From assembly GCA_014799685.1 (NCBI GenBank), contig JAAVHN010000029.1, positions 90,131 through 154,130 of the forward strand: a stretch of DNA of 64,000 bases. Direction: 5' to 3'. The notes under the pieces were generated by a model. It was given only the letters and a program-made list of their open reading frames with translations. It was not told the DNA's origin and did no database searches. This document shows positions 39,721-49,311 of this stretch, piece by piece. The position numbers and the translations under genes were made by a program. Source of the DNA: Subdoligranulum sp. Its GTDB lineage: Bacteria > Bacillota > Clostridia > Oscillospirales > Ruminococcaceae. Position 1 is the first letter of the stretch. The number at the start of each line of letters is the position of its first letter.

Positions 39721-40367
39721 CGGCGATTGATGCAGCGGTTCCTCCGGAAGGGCGCGCCGGGCACGACCGGCCTCTGCTGCGCATAGAATGTGGGGAGAAG
39801 CGGCGGCACGCGCGTTTTACATATATAAAATACACGAAATTTTTGCCCGTGTTTTCCATATTGTTGTTGTTTTTGTCATTTTGATGCTTGGGAAGCTCTG
39901 ATTCCATCGATGTGTCGGATCGGCGGGCAGATTTTCCTCCGGCCCAAGAGGTACCGGGACGCGCGAGGCGATTGATTCAAAGATTCCCTCCTGTATGAGC
40001 TTCTTTCTGTCCGCTGCACCGGGCCGCTGCAGGACGAGAGTCTTCTTTTTGCCGCACAGGCATCCCCCTTTCCACAGCAGTTCCTTTTTCCCCCGGCGCC
40101 GTTTACCGCGCGGCGCATCGGTCCATCCTTTTGAGGGATCGCTGCAGGGATGGGGGACGGCATATGGAACGGCACACGGCGCAGCCGGCAAGACGGCAGA
40201 CGGGGCTTTGGGGCGGGGCGGGACAGCTTGCACGAACAGGGCAGCTTGTCCGCGCAGGATTTTCGTCACAAATCGTTTATGGAAAATTCATATGGGAATG
40301 CTATACTCATTTGGCACGGGCCGCCCCCCGGCGGCATCCGCAAACCGGTGAAAAGGGAGAGACCTTT

Positions 40368-42602
40368 ATGGAGTTGCGCAGCAACATCAAGCTGCTGAAT
40401 TATACGCGTAAATTCCTGCTGAACGATACCGACGGCATCCTGCCCTATGCCGTGCGGCCGCAAAAGCCCGATGCGCCGGGCGCCGCGCCGCTGCCGCTGC
40501 CGCGCTGTACGCCGCGCGAGGCCGGCATCCCCGCCGCGGCGCTCGATACGCTGCTGCGCGAGCTTTCGGGCGCGGCGTGCGGCACGCACACCTGCCTCGT
40601 GCTGCGCCATGGCAAGGTGGTCTGCGAGGCCGAATACGCGCCGTATTCCCTGCGCCGCTGGCACGTCACGCACAGCATGTGCAAAAGTGTCACGGGCACG
40701 GCCATCGGCATGCTCATCGACGAGGGACGCCTCTCGCCGGACGAGCACGTCTGCGACATCTTCCCCGAAAAGTGCAGCCTGCTCACCGGGCGGCGCATGC
40801 GCGCCGTCACGGTGCGCCATCTTTTGAGCATGCGCAGCGGCGTGAGCTTTCGCGAGGCGGGCATCGTGCTGGAGAGCGATTGGGTAAAGGCGTTTTTGGA
40901 TGCGGATGTGCTGTTCGAGCCGGGCGAGGCCTTCGATTACAACAGTCTGAACAGCTACATGCTCTCGGCCATTGTGCAGAAAAAAACAGGCGCCGGGCTG
41001 GTGGAATACCTGCGCCCGCGCCTGTTCGAGCCGCTGGGCTTCGGTGATATCGCGTGGGAGACCTGCCCGCAGGGCATCGAAAAGGGCGGCTGGGGGCTGT
41101 ATGTCTATCTGGAGGATCTGGCAAAGCTGGGCCAGCTGTATCTGCAAAAGGGCGTGTGGACGGGCGCCGACGGCGCCGGGCGCCGTCTTTTGAGCGAGCA
41201 GTGGATCGCGGCCGCAACGGCGCCTTATTCCGTCACGGAAAAGGGCGAGGAATACGGCTTCCAGCTCTGGCCGTACACGCCGGAGGGCGTGTATCTCTTC
41301 AACGGTATGTTCGGGCAGTATGTCGTCGTCGCGCCCGCCCGGCAGCTGATCGTCGCCGTCAACGCCGGCGCGGGCAATCTGTTTGTGCTCAGCGCGGCCT
41401 TTGCCGCCATTGCACGGTTTGTCCGCGCGGTGGGCAGTGCTTCGGCGGCGCAGCCGGGTGACACATCATCCCGGCCGCGGGGCGGCAAGGCCGCTTTGCG
41501 GGGCGGCAAGGGCAAAACGGCGGCGCAGCCGGGCAGCGGCACGCCAATTTTGCCGGGCGGCACGCCGGCCGCTTCGCCTGACGGCGCCTCCTGCGCCTCT
41601 GCTTCTTCCCCAGGCAGCGCTTTCCCCGTCCCGGCGGGCGGCTCCCCGGCCGCTTTGCCGGAGAGCGACGCCGAAGCGCGCCTCGCCTTTACACTTTCGC
41701 ATCTGCGCTTTGCCGAACCGGTACCCCCCTGCCCCGCGCCCGAGCGCCCCTCCTGGACGCAGCGGGTGCGCCGCGCGCTGTTTTCGCCGCAGCCGGCGCC
41801 CGCGCCGGAGCCTGCGCCATCGCCCATCCCGGAAACGGTGCGCGGCGCGCTGGCAAAAAGCTATCCGCTTGAAGCAAACCGCGCGAGCATGGTGCCCACC
41901 ATCGCCGCCTGCATGGAGGATTGGTACTCGGGCGGCGTGGAGCGTGTGGCGTTCGAGCGTTCCGGCGACAGCCTGACGCTGCTTTGGCACGAGAGCGGCA
42001 CGGTGCACCGCGTGCCCATCGGCTTTGCCGGCGCGGATGGTGCGGGCGGCGCAAACAGTACCGGAAAACCGGACAGTGCGGGCGGCAAGGACGGTTCCGG
42101 CAAGTCAGGCAGTACCGGCGGGGTGCGCGGCACCGGCGGGATGAACAGCACCGGCGGGATGAACAGCACCGGCAGCGTGCGCAGCGCCGCCGAAGCTGCG
42201 CACACCGACGCTCCGGACAGCTCCCGCCCCGCGGCCGAATGCGTCCTCGATTTTGGCGGCAACCGCTTTTCCGTCGGCGCCATCGGCCGCTTTACCACCG
42301 ACGAGGACGACAACCCTGTTTTAAAACTCACTGTCTGCTTTTTGGAAAGCTCCTGCACGCGGCTGATCAAATTTGTATTCCTGCCGGACGGCACGCTGAC
42401 GGTGAAGCTGAACGAATCCCCCGCCCTGCAGACGGCGATGGATTCCGTGCGCGAGACGATGAAGGCGGGCGCACCGGGCACACCGGGAACGGATTTCTTT
42501 AAGGATGCGGGCTACCTGCAATACCTCATCCGCCGCGCCTGCTCCCCGGTGCTGCACAGCACCGGGGAGCCCGCGCACGGGGCGGCAGCGCAGCCATCAT
42601 AA
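40368..42602 (+). CDS. Class C beta-lactamase-like serine hydrolase with low-complexity insertions
   Basis: RWHVTHSMCKSVTGTAIGMLIDEGRLSPDEHV (SxxK), DYNSLNSYMLSAIVQKKTG (YxN-like); RBS aaaagggaga. Confidence 0.85.
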   Translation: MELRSNIKLLNYTRKFLLNDTDGILPYAVRPQKPDAPGAAPLPLPRCTPREAGIPAAALDTLLRELSGAACGTHTCLVLRHGKVVCEAEYAPYSLRRWHVTHSMCKSVTGTAIGMLIDEGRLSPDEHVCDIFPEKCSLLTGRRMRAVTVRHLLSMRSGVSFREAGIVLESDWVKAFLDADVLFEPGEAFDYNSLNSYMLSAIVQKKTGAGLVEYLRPRLFEPLGFGDIAWETCPQGIEKGGWGLYVYLEDLAKLGQLYLQKGVWTGADGAGRRLLSEQWIAAATAPYSVTEKGEEYGFQLWPYTPEGVYLFNGMFGQYVVVAPARQLIVAVNAGAGNLFVLSAAFAAIARFVRAVGSASAAQPGDTSSRPRGGKAALRGGKGKTAAQPGSGTPILPGGTPAASPDGASCASASSPGSAFPVPAGGSPAALPESDAEARLAFTLSHLRFAEPVPPCPAPERPSWTQRVRRALFSPQPAPAPEPAPSPIPETVRGALAKSYPLEANRASMVPTIAACMEDWYSGGVERVAFERSGDSLTLLWHESGTVHRVPIGFAGADGAGGANSTGKPDSAGGKDGSGKSGSTGGVRGTGGMNSTGGMNSTGSVRSAAEAAHTDAPDSSRPAAECVLDFGGNRFSVGAIGRFTTDEDDNPVLKLTVCFLESSCTRLIKFVFLPDGTLTVKLNESPALQTAMDSVRETMKAGAPGTPGTDFFKDAGYLQYLIRRACSPVLHSTGEPAHGAAAQPS

Positions 42603-42726
42603 GAATGCATGAAAATCGGTTTGATACAGCACTGCCGAAAAAAGATAAAAAAACCTGTCTGCATTCCCGGACATGCACCGGGCATGCAAACACCTCTGCA
42701 GAAAAACCGGACAATCTTGTCGACAG

Positions 42727-42765
42727 ACTCAGGGCCGCTGCAAACCGCAGCGGCCCTGAGTATTA
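42727..42765. terminator. Strong hairpin between convergent genes
   Basis: actcagggccgctgcaaaccgcagcggccctgagtattatatt. Confidence 0.75.
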
Positions 42766-42795
42766 TATTATGGAATACACATTTTCTGCTTTTCT

Positions 42796-43980
42796 CTATC
42801 CCCGCATGCCCGAACAGCGCGCCCGCAGCTGCCGGCACAGTTCGGTCTGCTCTGCAGCAGTGAAAGCATGCTTTGGAATCGTGACGCCCCGCGTCACCGT
42901 GCGCTGCGGTCGATACACCATGTAGAAATAATGCTCTGTCTCATACCACTCGCACACGCCGGCGTACGGCACCTGTTCAAAATTGCCCTCTTTTTCGACC
43001 ACAAACGCAGCCGGCCCCAGCCGAAGCGTATAGTCGCCGCTGTAAAGGTCGAAACGGGGATCCGAATGCGCGCGCTGTCGCCTGACGATGGCTCTCACAC
43101 CGCAAAGCCAGAGGGAGAACATCAGCACTGTCATAATCAGAAACACCCAGTTCCCGCCAAGCGCCGCGCCGATGAGCATCCGCCCCAGCTGCGCGGCAAA
43201 GAGCAGCATAAAAATGCAAAACGGCCACATGCGTTTCCAATATTTCCAGCTGCCCCGCAAAGCTTTCCAGACCTCATCCTGCAGCTGCCCCACTTCCCCG
43301 CGCTCGATCCGATAGGTCCAGCAGGTGCGCTCCGCGTATGCCGTTTCAGCGGAAAAGACCTCCCGCGTGCCCTGCGGCATCGCCTCAACCGAAGCATCCG
43401 CAGCATCGGGCACAGCTTCCCCCGCAAGCGCCGCAAGCAGATGGCGCCGGCTGCTGCGCGGCGTTTCGCACGCCGGGAAGGCATGTGCGGGGATAAAATC
43501 AAAACCGTCCCCGGTAAACACCACCAGAAGCCCGGCCTTGCCCGCGGTCACGCACCGGATCTCCTCTTTCATGTACTGGATCGTCTGCGCCGTGCCGGAA
43601 CCGAGATCGCCCTCATGCGTATACACGCCCTCGCAAACCGTCACACGGTGCGTTCCGGGCATCGGGGCCGTCTGCATCGATTTGCGCATCGCCTTCATTT
43701 CCAGCCGGAGAATGCCCTCCCGCGCGGTGCGCCACGCCCCCAACACATACAGGACGGTGAACAGTATATAAAACCCATACCACAGAGCGGACGAAAAGCT
43801 CCCGTCCCACGGGCGCCGCATCCACTGCTTCCAGAAAAACGACAGGAGCAGCAGCGCGCCGGCGCTTGCCAAGGGCGGCACAAGCCGGGCACGCGGCATC
43901 CGCCCCACCGGGCTGCGCAGCGCAAGGCGCATCATCTGCATAGTTGCGTTTGGGTCGAGGTCATAATTCCAGCAAAGCAT
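42796..43980 (-). CDS. Membrane protein with two YcxB-like repeats
   Basis: Two TM-hairpin plus beta-domain halves, the second ending VYRPQRTVTRGVTIPKHAFTAAEQTELCRQL. Confidence 0.55.
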   Translation of the reverse strand: MLCWNYDLDPNATMQMMRLALRSPVGRMPRARLVPPLASAGALLLLSFFWKQWMRRPWDGSFSSALWYGFYILFTVLYVLGAWRTAREGILRLEMKAMRKSMQTAPMPGTHRVTVCEGVYTHEGDLGSGTAQTIQYMKEEIRCVTAGKAGLLVVFTGDGFDFIPAHAFPACETPRSSRRHLLAALAGEAVPDAADASVEAMPQGTREVFSAETAYAERTCWTYRIERGEVGQLQDEVWKALRGSWKYWKRMWPFCIFMLLFAAQLGRMLIGAALGGNWVFLIMTVLMFSLWLCGVRAIVRRQRAHSDPRFDLYSGDYTLRLGPAAFVVEKEGNFEQVPYAGVCEWYETEHYFYMVYRPQRTVTRGVTIPKHAFTAAEQTELCRQLRARCSGMRG

Positions 43981-43998
43981 AGGAGCCTTTCTCCTCTT

Positions 43999-45225
43999 TT
44001 ACCCCCGCGCGTCCGCATACAGCGCGGTGATATTCAAAATGATCTCCACGGCCTTGTCCATCCCCTCGACGGTGATGCACTCGTAGGGGCCGTGGCAGCT
44101 GTAGCCGCCCGTGCCGAGGTTCGGGCAGGGCAGCCCCCGGTACGAAAGCTGCGCGCCGTCGGTGCCGCCGCGCGTCACCTCGATCTCCCACGGCACGCCC
44201 GCCTGCTCGCACGCGCGCTTGGCGTTGTCGATGAGGTGCATGCAGGGCTCGATCTGCTCGAGCATATTATAGTAGCTGTCGCGCACGGTGAGCTTGACAC
44301 AGGCCGCGGGATACTTTTCGGCCACGGCGCGCCGCACGTGTTCCAGCGTCTGTTTGCGCTGCTCAAACTTCGCGCGGTCGTGGTCGCGCACGATATAAAC
44401 CATCTGGGCCGAGGCTACGCCACCCGACATCCCGCACAGATGGAAAAAGCCCTCGCGCCCCTCGGTGTGCTCCGGCGTCTCTGCGGCGGGCAGCATGCCG
44501 TCGATCTCGCAGCAAAGCTTCAGCGCGTTTACCATCGTATCCTTGGCCGCGCCCGGATGCACCGACACGCCGGTGACCTCGAATACCGCCGAGGCCGCGT
44601 TGAAATTCTCGTACGAGATGCCGCCCTCCGCGCCGCCGTCCACCGTGTAGGCGTAGCGCGCGCCGAAGCCCTCCACGTCGAAATGCGCCGTGCCGGCGCC
44701 CACTTCCTCATCCGGCGTGAACGCAATTTTGAATGTGCCGTGCGGCGCGCCGCTTTGCAGCAGCCGCTCGCAGGCCGTGACGATCTCGGCGATGCCGGCC
44801 TTGTCGTCCGCGCCCAGCAGCGTAGAGCCGTCCGCCGTGATCAGCGTCCGGCCGCGCAGCTCCTTCAAAAACGGAAACTCCTCCGTGCGCAGCACCCGGC
44901 CCTCTTTGGGCAGCGCAACGTCGCCGCCGTCGTAATCCGGGTGCAGGATCGGGTTCACGTTTTCACCCGAAAAAGCAGGCGATGTATCCATGTGCGCGAT
45001 CCAGCCGATGGCGGGCGCGTCCTCGCAGCCCGGCGTTGCGGGCAGGGTGGCGTACACATAGCCGTACGCATCCAGCCGCGCGTCGGCAATGCCCAGCGCC
45101 TGCAGCTCGTCCACCAAAAGGCGCGCAAGATCCAGCTGCCGCGCCGTCGTCGGCGTCTGCCCCGTCCCCTCCTCCGATGCCGTGGAAATTTTCACGTAAT
45201 TCAAAAAACGCTCATAGGCACGCAT
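43999..45225 (-). CDS. pepT: Peptidase T
   Basis: MRAYERFLNYVKISTASEEGTGQTPTTARQLDLARLLVDEL, IAHMDTSPAFSGENVNP, FTPDEEVGAGTAHFDVEGF. Confidence 0.95.
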   Translation of the reverse strand: MRAYERFLNYVKISTASEEGTGQTPTTARQLDLARLLVDELQALGIADARLDAYGYVYATLPATPGCEDAPAIGWIAHMDTSPAFSGENVNPILHPDYDGGDVALPKEGRVLRTEEFPFLKELRGRTLITADGSTLLGADDKAGIAEIVTACERLLQSGAPHGTFKIAFTPDEEVGAGTAHFDVEGFGARYAYTVDGGAEGGISYENFNAASAVFEVTGVSVHPGAAKDTMVNALKLCCEIDGMLPAAETPEHTEGREGFFHLCGMSGGVASAQMVYIVRDHDRAKFEQRKQTLEHVRRAVAEKYPAACVKLTVRDSYYNMLEQIEPCMHLIDNAKRACEQAGVPWEIEVTRGGTDGAQLSYRGLPCPNLGTGGYSCHGPYECITVEGMDKAVEIILNITALYADARG

Positions 45226-45440
45226 TTTTGATTGATCTCCTTTTCTTTCAATTATAGGGATGCTGGTTTAGCCTTAATTAATGTGGTGTAGTTTCAAGCA
45301 GTTCCAGCTTTCTGCTGGCTTTAATTGATTCAGTTCAAGTAATTTGAAGCAGTCTTGTTTGTGTACCAAGTTGTGTACTGCGATCCATTGCGCAGGAGAA
45401 TATCAATTCCACAACGCCCCTATAAACTGGAATTTAGATA

Positions 45441-45977
45441 TTAGACATAGTCCTTGAAATAGTTTGTTTCATCTTGACAATCCAACCATAATTCAAACCA
45501 TCCTAAAAAGTCCTGCCTTTCACAACAGGGCTGAACACCAACATCGCAAAAATTCCATACCTCTCCCCGGCATTTCCCCGTCACTATCAAATTGTAGCTT
45601 GTACAACAACCAGTATCGATCAACTCAAGCTCACCTTGATAAACCTTATTTTGCATTTCCTCCCTTATTATACTTTGTGGCCTATCATCGGCCTCCCAAA
45701 TCCATTCTTCTTCCAATAGAAACGGATGAGATAAATCTCTTTTTTCAATGTCCGCCAAACGATTGAGGTGAAAACCATCAAGCATATCATCACAGCCATC
45801 ACCGATTTCTTGTAAAAACAAACGATATGCTTCGGGCAATCTAATATTGCATTGTTTTTCAAATTGGGAAATTTCCCTCTCCGAAAGCGTTTCCCCCATT
45901 TCAATTTCAAGTTCCGCTATCTTTTGTTTCATGCGTTTTATGACTTCTTTATATTCATTCTCTTTGTAAATAGCCAT
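45441..45977 (-). CDS. SMI1/KNR4 (SUKH)-family protein
   Basis: LSEREISQFEKQCNIRLPEAYRLFLQEIGDGCDDMLDGFHLNRL. Confidence 0.85.
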   Translation of the reverse strand: MAIYKENEYKEVIKRMKQKIAELEIEMGETLSEREISQFEKQCNIRLPEAYRLFLQEIGDGCDDMLDGFHLNRLADIEKRDLSHPFLLEEEWIWEADDRPQSIIREEMQNKVYQGELELIDTGCCTSYNLIVTGKCRGEVWNFCDVGVQPCCERQDFLGWFELWLDCQDETNYFKDYV

Positions 45978-46162
45978 TACAGCATCCTCACATAAATTGC
46001 GATTTGTCGCTCTATGTATCAGCAAAATACTTGTGTACTTTTTGAGTACCAGTCACCGCCCAAACCCCTGAAACTGTTGCAATTCAAGGGGTTCGGGCGG
46101 CTAACACCTTTAACTTTCCATAAAAGCAATCCCGCAAAGCGGTTTTTCCGGAATTTTGCCCT

Positions 46163-47494
46163 TCACTGCTCCACCGGCACCGGCCGTTCTCCCTTTTTCT
46201 CCCGCACGATCTTCACGCGCGTCACGGCGCGGGGCGTGGCTTCCATTACGGTAAACTGGTAGCCCTCGGTCTCCAGCTCCAGCGTCTCGCCCGCTTCGGG
46301 GATGCGGCCCAGCGTCTCGGTGACAAAACCGCCGATGGTGTCGCTGTCGGCATTTTCAAACAGATCCTCGCCCAAAATGCCCTCCAGCTCGTTCACGGGC
46401 ACGTCGCCGCCCACCTCGTATACGCCGTCCGAGAGCGTCACGACGGCGTTGCTGTCGGCGTGCTCGTCGTCCAGATCGCCGACGATGGCCTCTAACAGGT
46501 CCTCCATCGTCACCATGCCCTCGGTGCCGCCGTATTCATCCACGACGATGGCGAGATGCACGCGCGCCTTCTGGAACTCGTGCAAAAGATCCGAGCACGT
46601 CATGCCCTCGGGCACATACAGCACGCTGCGCATGAAGGTTTCGGGCGTATCTTCGGCATGCGTGCCCGCCTCCAGCAGGGGGACAAGGTCCTTCACAAAC
46701 ACCGCGCCCACAATGTCGTCCACATTGTCGCGGTACACCGGAATGCGCGAAAAACGGTTTTCGGCCTGCAGCGCCGCGATCTCGCGCAGCGTGGCCGTCA
46801 CGGGCACGCGCACAAGGTCGGTGCGGTGCGTCATCACCTCGGATACGCGGCGGTCGTCAAATTCAAAGATATTCTTGATCATCTCGTGCTCGCGCTCGTC
46901 CACCGCGCCCGTCTCCTCGCCGGCCTCCACCATCATCAGGATGTCCTCCTCGGCCACGGGCTCCTCCTCGCTCTCGGGGCCGATGCCCAGCGGGCGCAGC
47001 ACGAGGTTTGTGGAAGCGGCGATGAAGCGCACAATGGGGCGGCACACGCGGTTCAGCGCCCAGATGACGCCCACCACGCGCAGCGCCACGCCGTCCGGGT
47101 TTTTCATGGCGATGCGCTTGGGCGCGAGCTCGCCGAAAATGAGCATAAAATACGATAAAATGATCGTGATGACAATCACGATGATGCCGCGCATCGTCGC
47201 GGCCGGGATGGGCACGCCGGAAAGCGCGCGCACGAGCGGATCGGCAAAGCTGTCCGCCGCGGCGGCCGACGCTAAAAAGCCGGATAACGTGACGCCCACC
47301 TGAATGGTGGCCAGAAAATCCGACGGCGCCTCGGTAATCACAAGCAGGCGCCCGGCGGCCTTGTTGCCGTTTTCGGCAAGGCGCTTCATGCGCTGCGTGT
47401 TTACAGAGACTACGGCAAATTCGCTCATGGCAAAAAACGCGTTCGACGCGATGAGCACCACCTGTAAAAGCAAACTGGGCAGGACTGTGTCCAT
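46163..47494 (-). CDS. CNNM/CorC-type (hemolysin-like) transporter
   Basis: DUF21 TM domain, two CBS domains (VMTHRTDLVRVPVTATLREIAALQAENRFSRIPVYRDNVDDIVG), CorC_HlyC C-terminus. Confidence 0.92.
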   Translation of the reverse strand: MDTVLPSLLLQVVLIASNAFFAMSEFAVVSVNTQRMKRLAENGNKAAGRLLVITEAPSDFLATIQVGVTLSGFLASAAAADSFADPLVRALSGVPIPAATMRGIIVIVITIILSYFMLIFGELAPKRIAMKNPDGVALRVVGVIWALNRVCRPIVRFIAASTNLVLRPLGIGPESEEEPVAEEDILMMVEAGEETGAVDEREHEMIKNIFEFDDRRVSEVMTHRTDLVRVPVTATLREIAALQAENRFSRIPVYRDNVDDIVGAVFVKDLVPLLEAGTHAEDTPETFMRSVLYVPEGMTCSDLLHEFQKARVHLAIVVDEYGGTEGMVTMEDLLEAIVGDLDDEHADSNAVVTLSDGVYEVGGDVPVNELEGILGEDLFENADSDTIGGFVTETLGRIPEAGETLELETEGYQFTVMEATPRAVTRVKIVREKKGERPVPVEQ

Positions 47495-47596
47495 AGAGAA
47501 AAAAACCACTCCTTTTTCTGTTCGTGTTCTAACACAAAGCCGGGCGGGGGGAAGTTTGTTCTGCCGCCCGGGAAACGCTCTTGTGCCGGGCGGGTT

Positions 47597-47653
47597 GCAG
47601 GCCGCACAAGGAATATGCGGCCTGCACTTCCCTGCGGGAAGATGCAGGGTCGC
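47597..47653. repeat. Double-hairpin repeat, copy 1
   Basis: GCAGGCCGCAcaaggaataTGCGGCCTGC + ttCCCTGCgggaagatGCAGGGtcgc. Confidence 0.75.
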
Positions 47654-47698
47654 CGGCAGGGTATTTGTGCCGTTTCGCTCCGGTGCGGGCACCCCGCT

Positions 47699-47755
47699 TG
47701 CCGGCCGCACAAGGAACTTGCGGCCGGCACTTCCCTGCGGAATATGCAGGGTCGC
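47699..47755. repeat. Double-hairpin repeat, copy 2
   Basis: GCCGGCCGCAcaaggaactTGCGGCCGGC + ttCCCTGCggaatatGCAGGGtcgc. Confidence 0.75.
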
Positions 47756-48008
47756 GCCCGGGCACCGGCTCCAAGGCTTCGCCGGTGCTTTTCCCGGGAC
47801 AAATGGGGCCCCCGCGGAAGACCGCATCGCGGGCTTTCGTGGGGAAGCGACGGAACGGCGAAGCGGTGTGAGGGATGCTGGCCGAAGGACAGCATCCTGA
47901 ACAAAGCGCAGCCCGTGACGGAGCTGGGCCCACTCCTCCGCTGCACGGCGCAAACACCCGCCACCACCCGGGGAAACGTTCCTGTGCGGGCGGGGCGGCG
48001 TTTGTTCT

Positions 48009-48064
48009 GCCGCCCGCGCAAGGAACTTGCAGCCGGTACTTCCCCGCGGGAATATGCGGGGTCG
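48009..48064. repeat. Double-hairpin repeat, copy 3 (first stem degenerate)
   Basis: gccgcccgcgcaaggaacttgcagccgg + ttCCCCGCgggaatatGCGGGGtcgc. Confidence 0.7.
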
Positions 48065-48264
48065 CCGCCCGGGGAACACCCGTGCGCCCCTTCCCCGCCC
48101 GCAGATTAAAACACATTGTATCATACCAAAAAAAATTCGCGCCGTCAAAAGCGAAATTCGTCAAAATATTGGCATCCCGGCCGGATTATGGTATACTATA
48201 TGCGGTTATACTTTTTTTGCGAACAATTTCAGGGCCTTGCGCCACTTTTCAGGGAGGTTTTTTC

Positions 48265-49311
48265 ATGGATTCCACAATTTTTGCCGGCAAAACACTGCTG
48301 ATCACGGGCGGGACAGGCTCGTTCGGCAACACGGTTTTGCGTCATTTTCTCTCCACCGACATCGGCGAGATCCGCATCTTCTCGCGCGATGAAAAAAAGC
48401 AGGACGATATGCGCCACGCCTATCAGCAGCAATATCCCGCGCTGAGCGGCAAGCTGAAATTTTACATCGGCGACGTGCGCAACCCCGACAGCGTGCGCGG
48501 CGCGGTGCGCGGGGTGGATTACATCTTCCACGCCGCCGCCTTGAAGCAGGTGCCCAGCTGTGAATTTTTCCCGATGGAGGCCGTGCGCACAAACATTCTC
48601 GGCACGGACAACGTGCTCACCGCCGCCGTCGGGGCCGGGGTAAAGCGCGTGGTGTGCCTCTCCACCGACAAGGCCGCGTACCCCATCAACGCCATGGGCA
48701 TCAGCAAGGCCATGATGGAAAAGGTCATCGCCGCGAACGCGCGCACCGTCAAAAACGGCGGCACCACCATCTGCTGCACGCGCTACGGCAACGTGATGGC
48801 CAGCCGGGGCAGCGTGATCCCGCTGTTCATCGAGCAGATCAAGGCCGGCAAGCCCATCACCATTACAGACCCCGATATGACGCGCTTTTTGATGAGCCTC
48901 GACGAGGCCGTTGAGCTGGTGGCCTTCGCGTTCGGCCACGCCAATCCCGGCGACCTGTTCGTGCAGAAGAGCCCCGCCTCCACCATCGGAGACCTTGCCA
49001 AGGCCGTGCAGAAGCTGTTCGGCGATACGGGCACGCACGTGATCGGCACGCGCCACGGCGAAAAGCTGTACGAAACGCTGCTCACGCGCGAGGAGCGCAT
49101 GCGCAGCGAGGATCTGGGCGGCTATTACCGCGTATCGGCCGACGCGCGCGATTTGAATTACGACAAATACTTCGTCGAGGGCAAGGTGCAGACGCAGGCG
49201 CCCGAGGATTACACCAGCCACAACACCCAGCGCCTGACGGTGGACGAGGTGGTGGAAAAACTGCTGACGCTCGATTATATCAAAGAGGAGCTGGCCGCGC
49301 TTGGAAAATAA
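48265..49311 (+). CDS. capE: UDP-GlcNAc 4,6-dehydratase/5-epimerase (CapE/WbjB-like)
   Basis: GKTLLITGGTGSFGNTVLRHFL, FSRDEKKQDDMR, FHAAALKQVPSCEFFPMEAVRTNILGTDNV. Confidence 0.88.
   Translation: MDSTIFAGKTLLITGGTGSFGNTVLRHFLSTDIGEIRIFSRDEKKQDDMRHAYQQQYPALSGKLKFYIGDVRNPDSVRGAVRGVDYIFHAAALKQVPSCEFFPMEAVRTNILGTDNVLTAAVGAGVKRVVCLSTDKAAYPINAMGISKAMMEKVIAANARTVKNGGTTICCTRYGNVMASRGSVIPLFIEQIKAGKPITITDPDMTRFLMSLDEAVELVAFAFGHANPGDLFVQKSPASTIGDLAKAVQKLFGDTGTHVIGTRHGEKLYETLLTREERMRSEDLGGYYRVSADARDLNYDKYFVEGKVQTQAPEDYTSHNTQRLTVDEVVEKLLTLDYIKEELAALGK

Noticed and set aside
37132-39786. 884-aa plus-strand ORF opposite the second GH94 gene
   Set aside because: Antisense shadow ORF, no recognisable domain.
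42868-45231. 787-aa plus-strand ORF across two minus genes
   Set aside because: Spans antisense of the YcxB-like gene and pepT; no motif.
47597-48064. CRISPR array from repeated units
   Set aside because: Only three irregularly spaced, diverged, hairpin-forming copies with no uniform spacers or cas genes.
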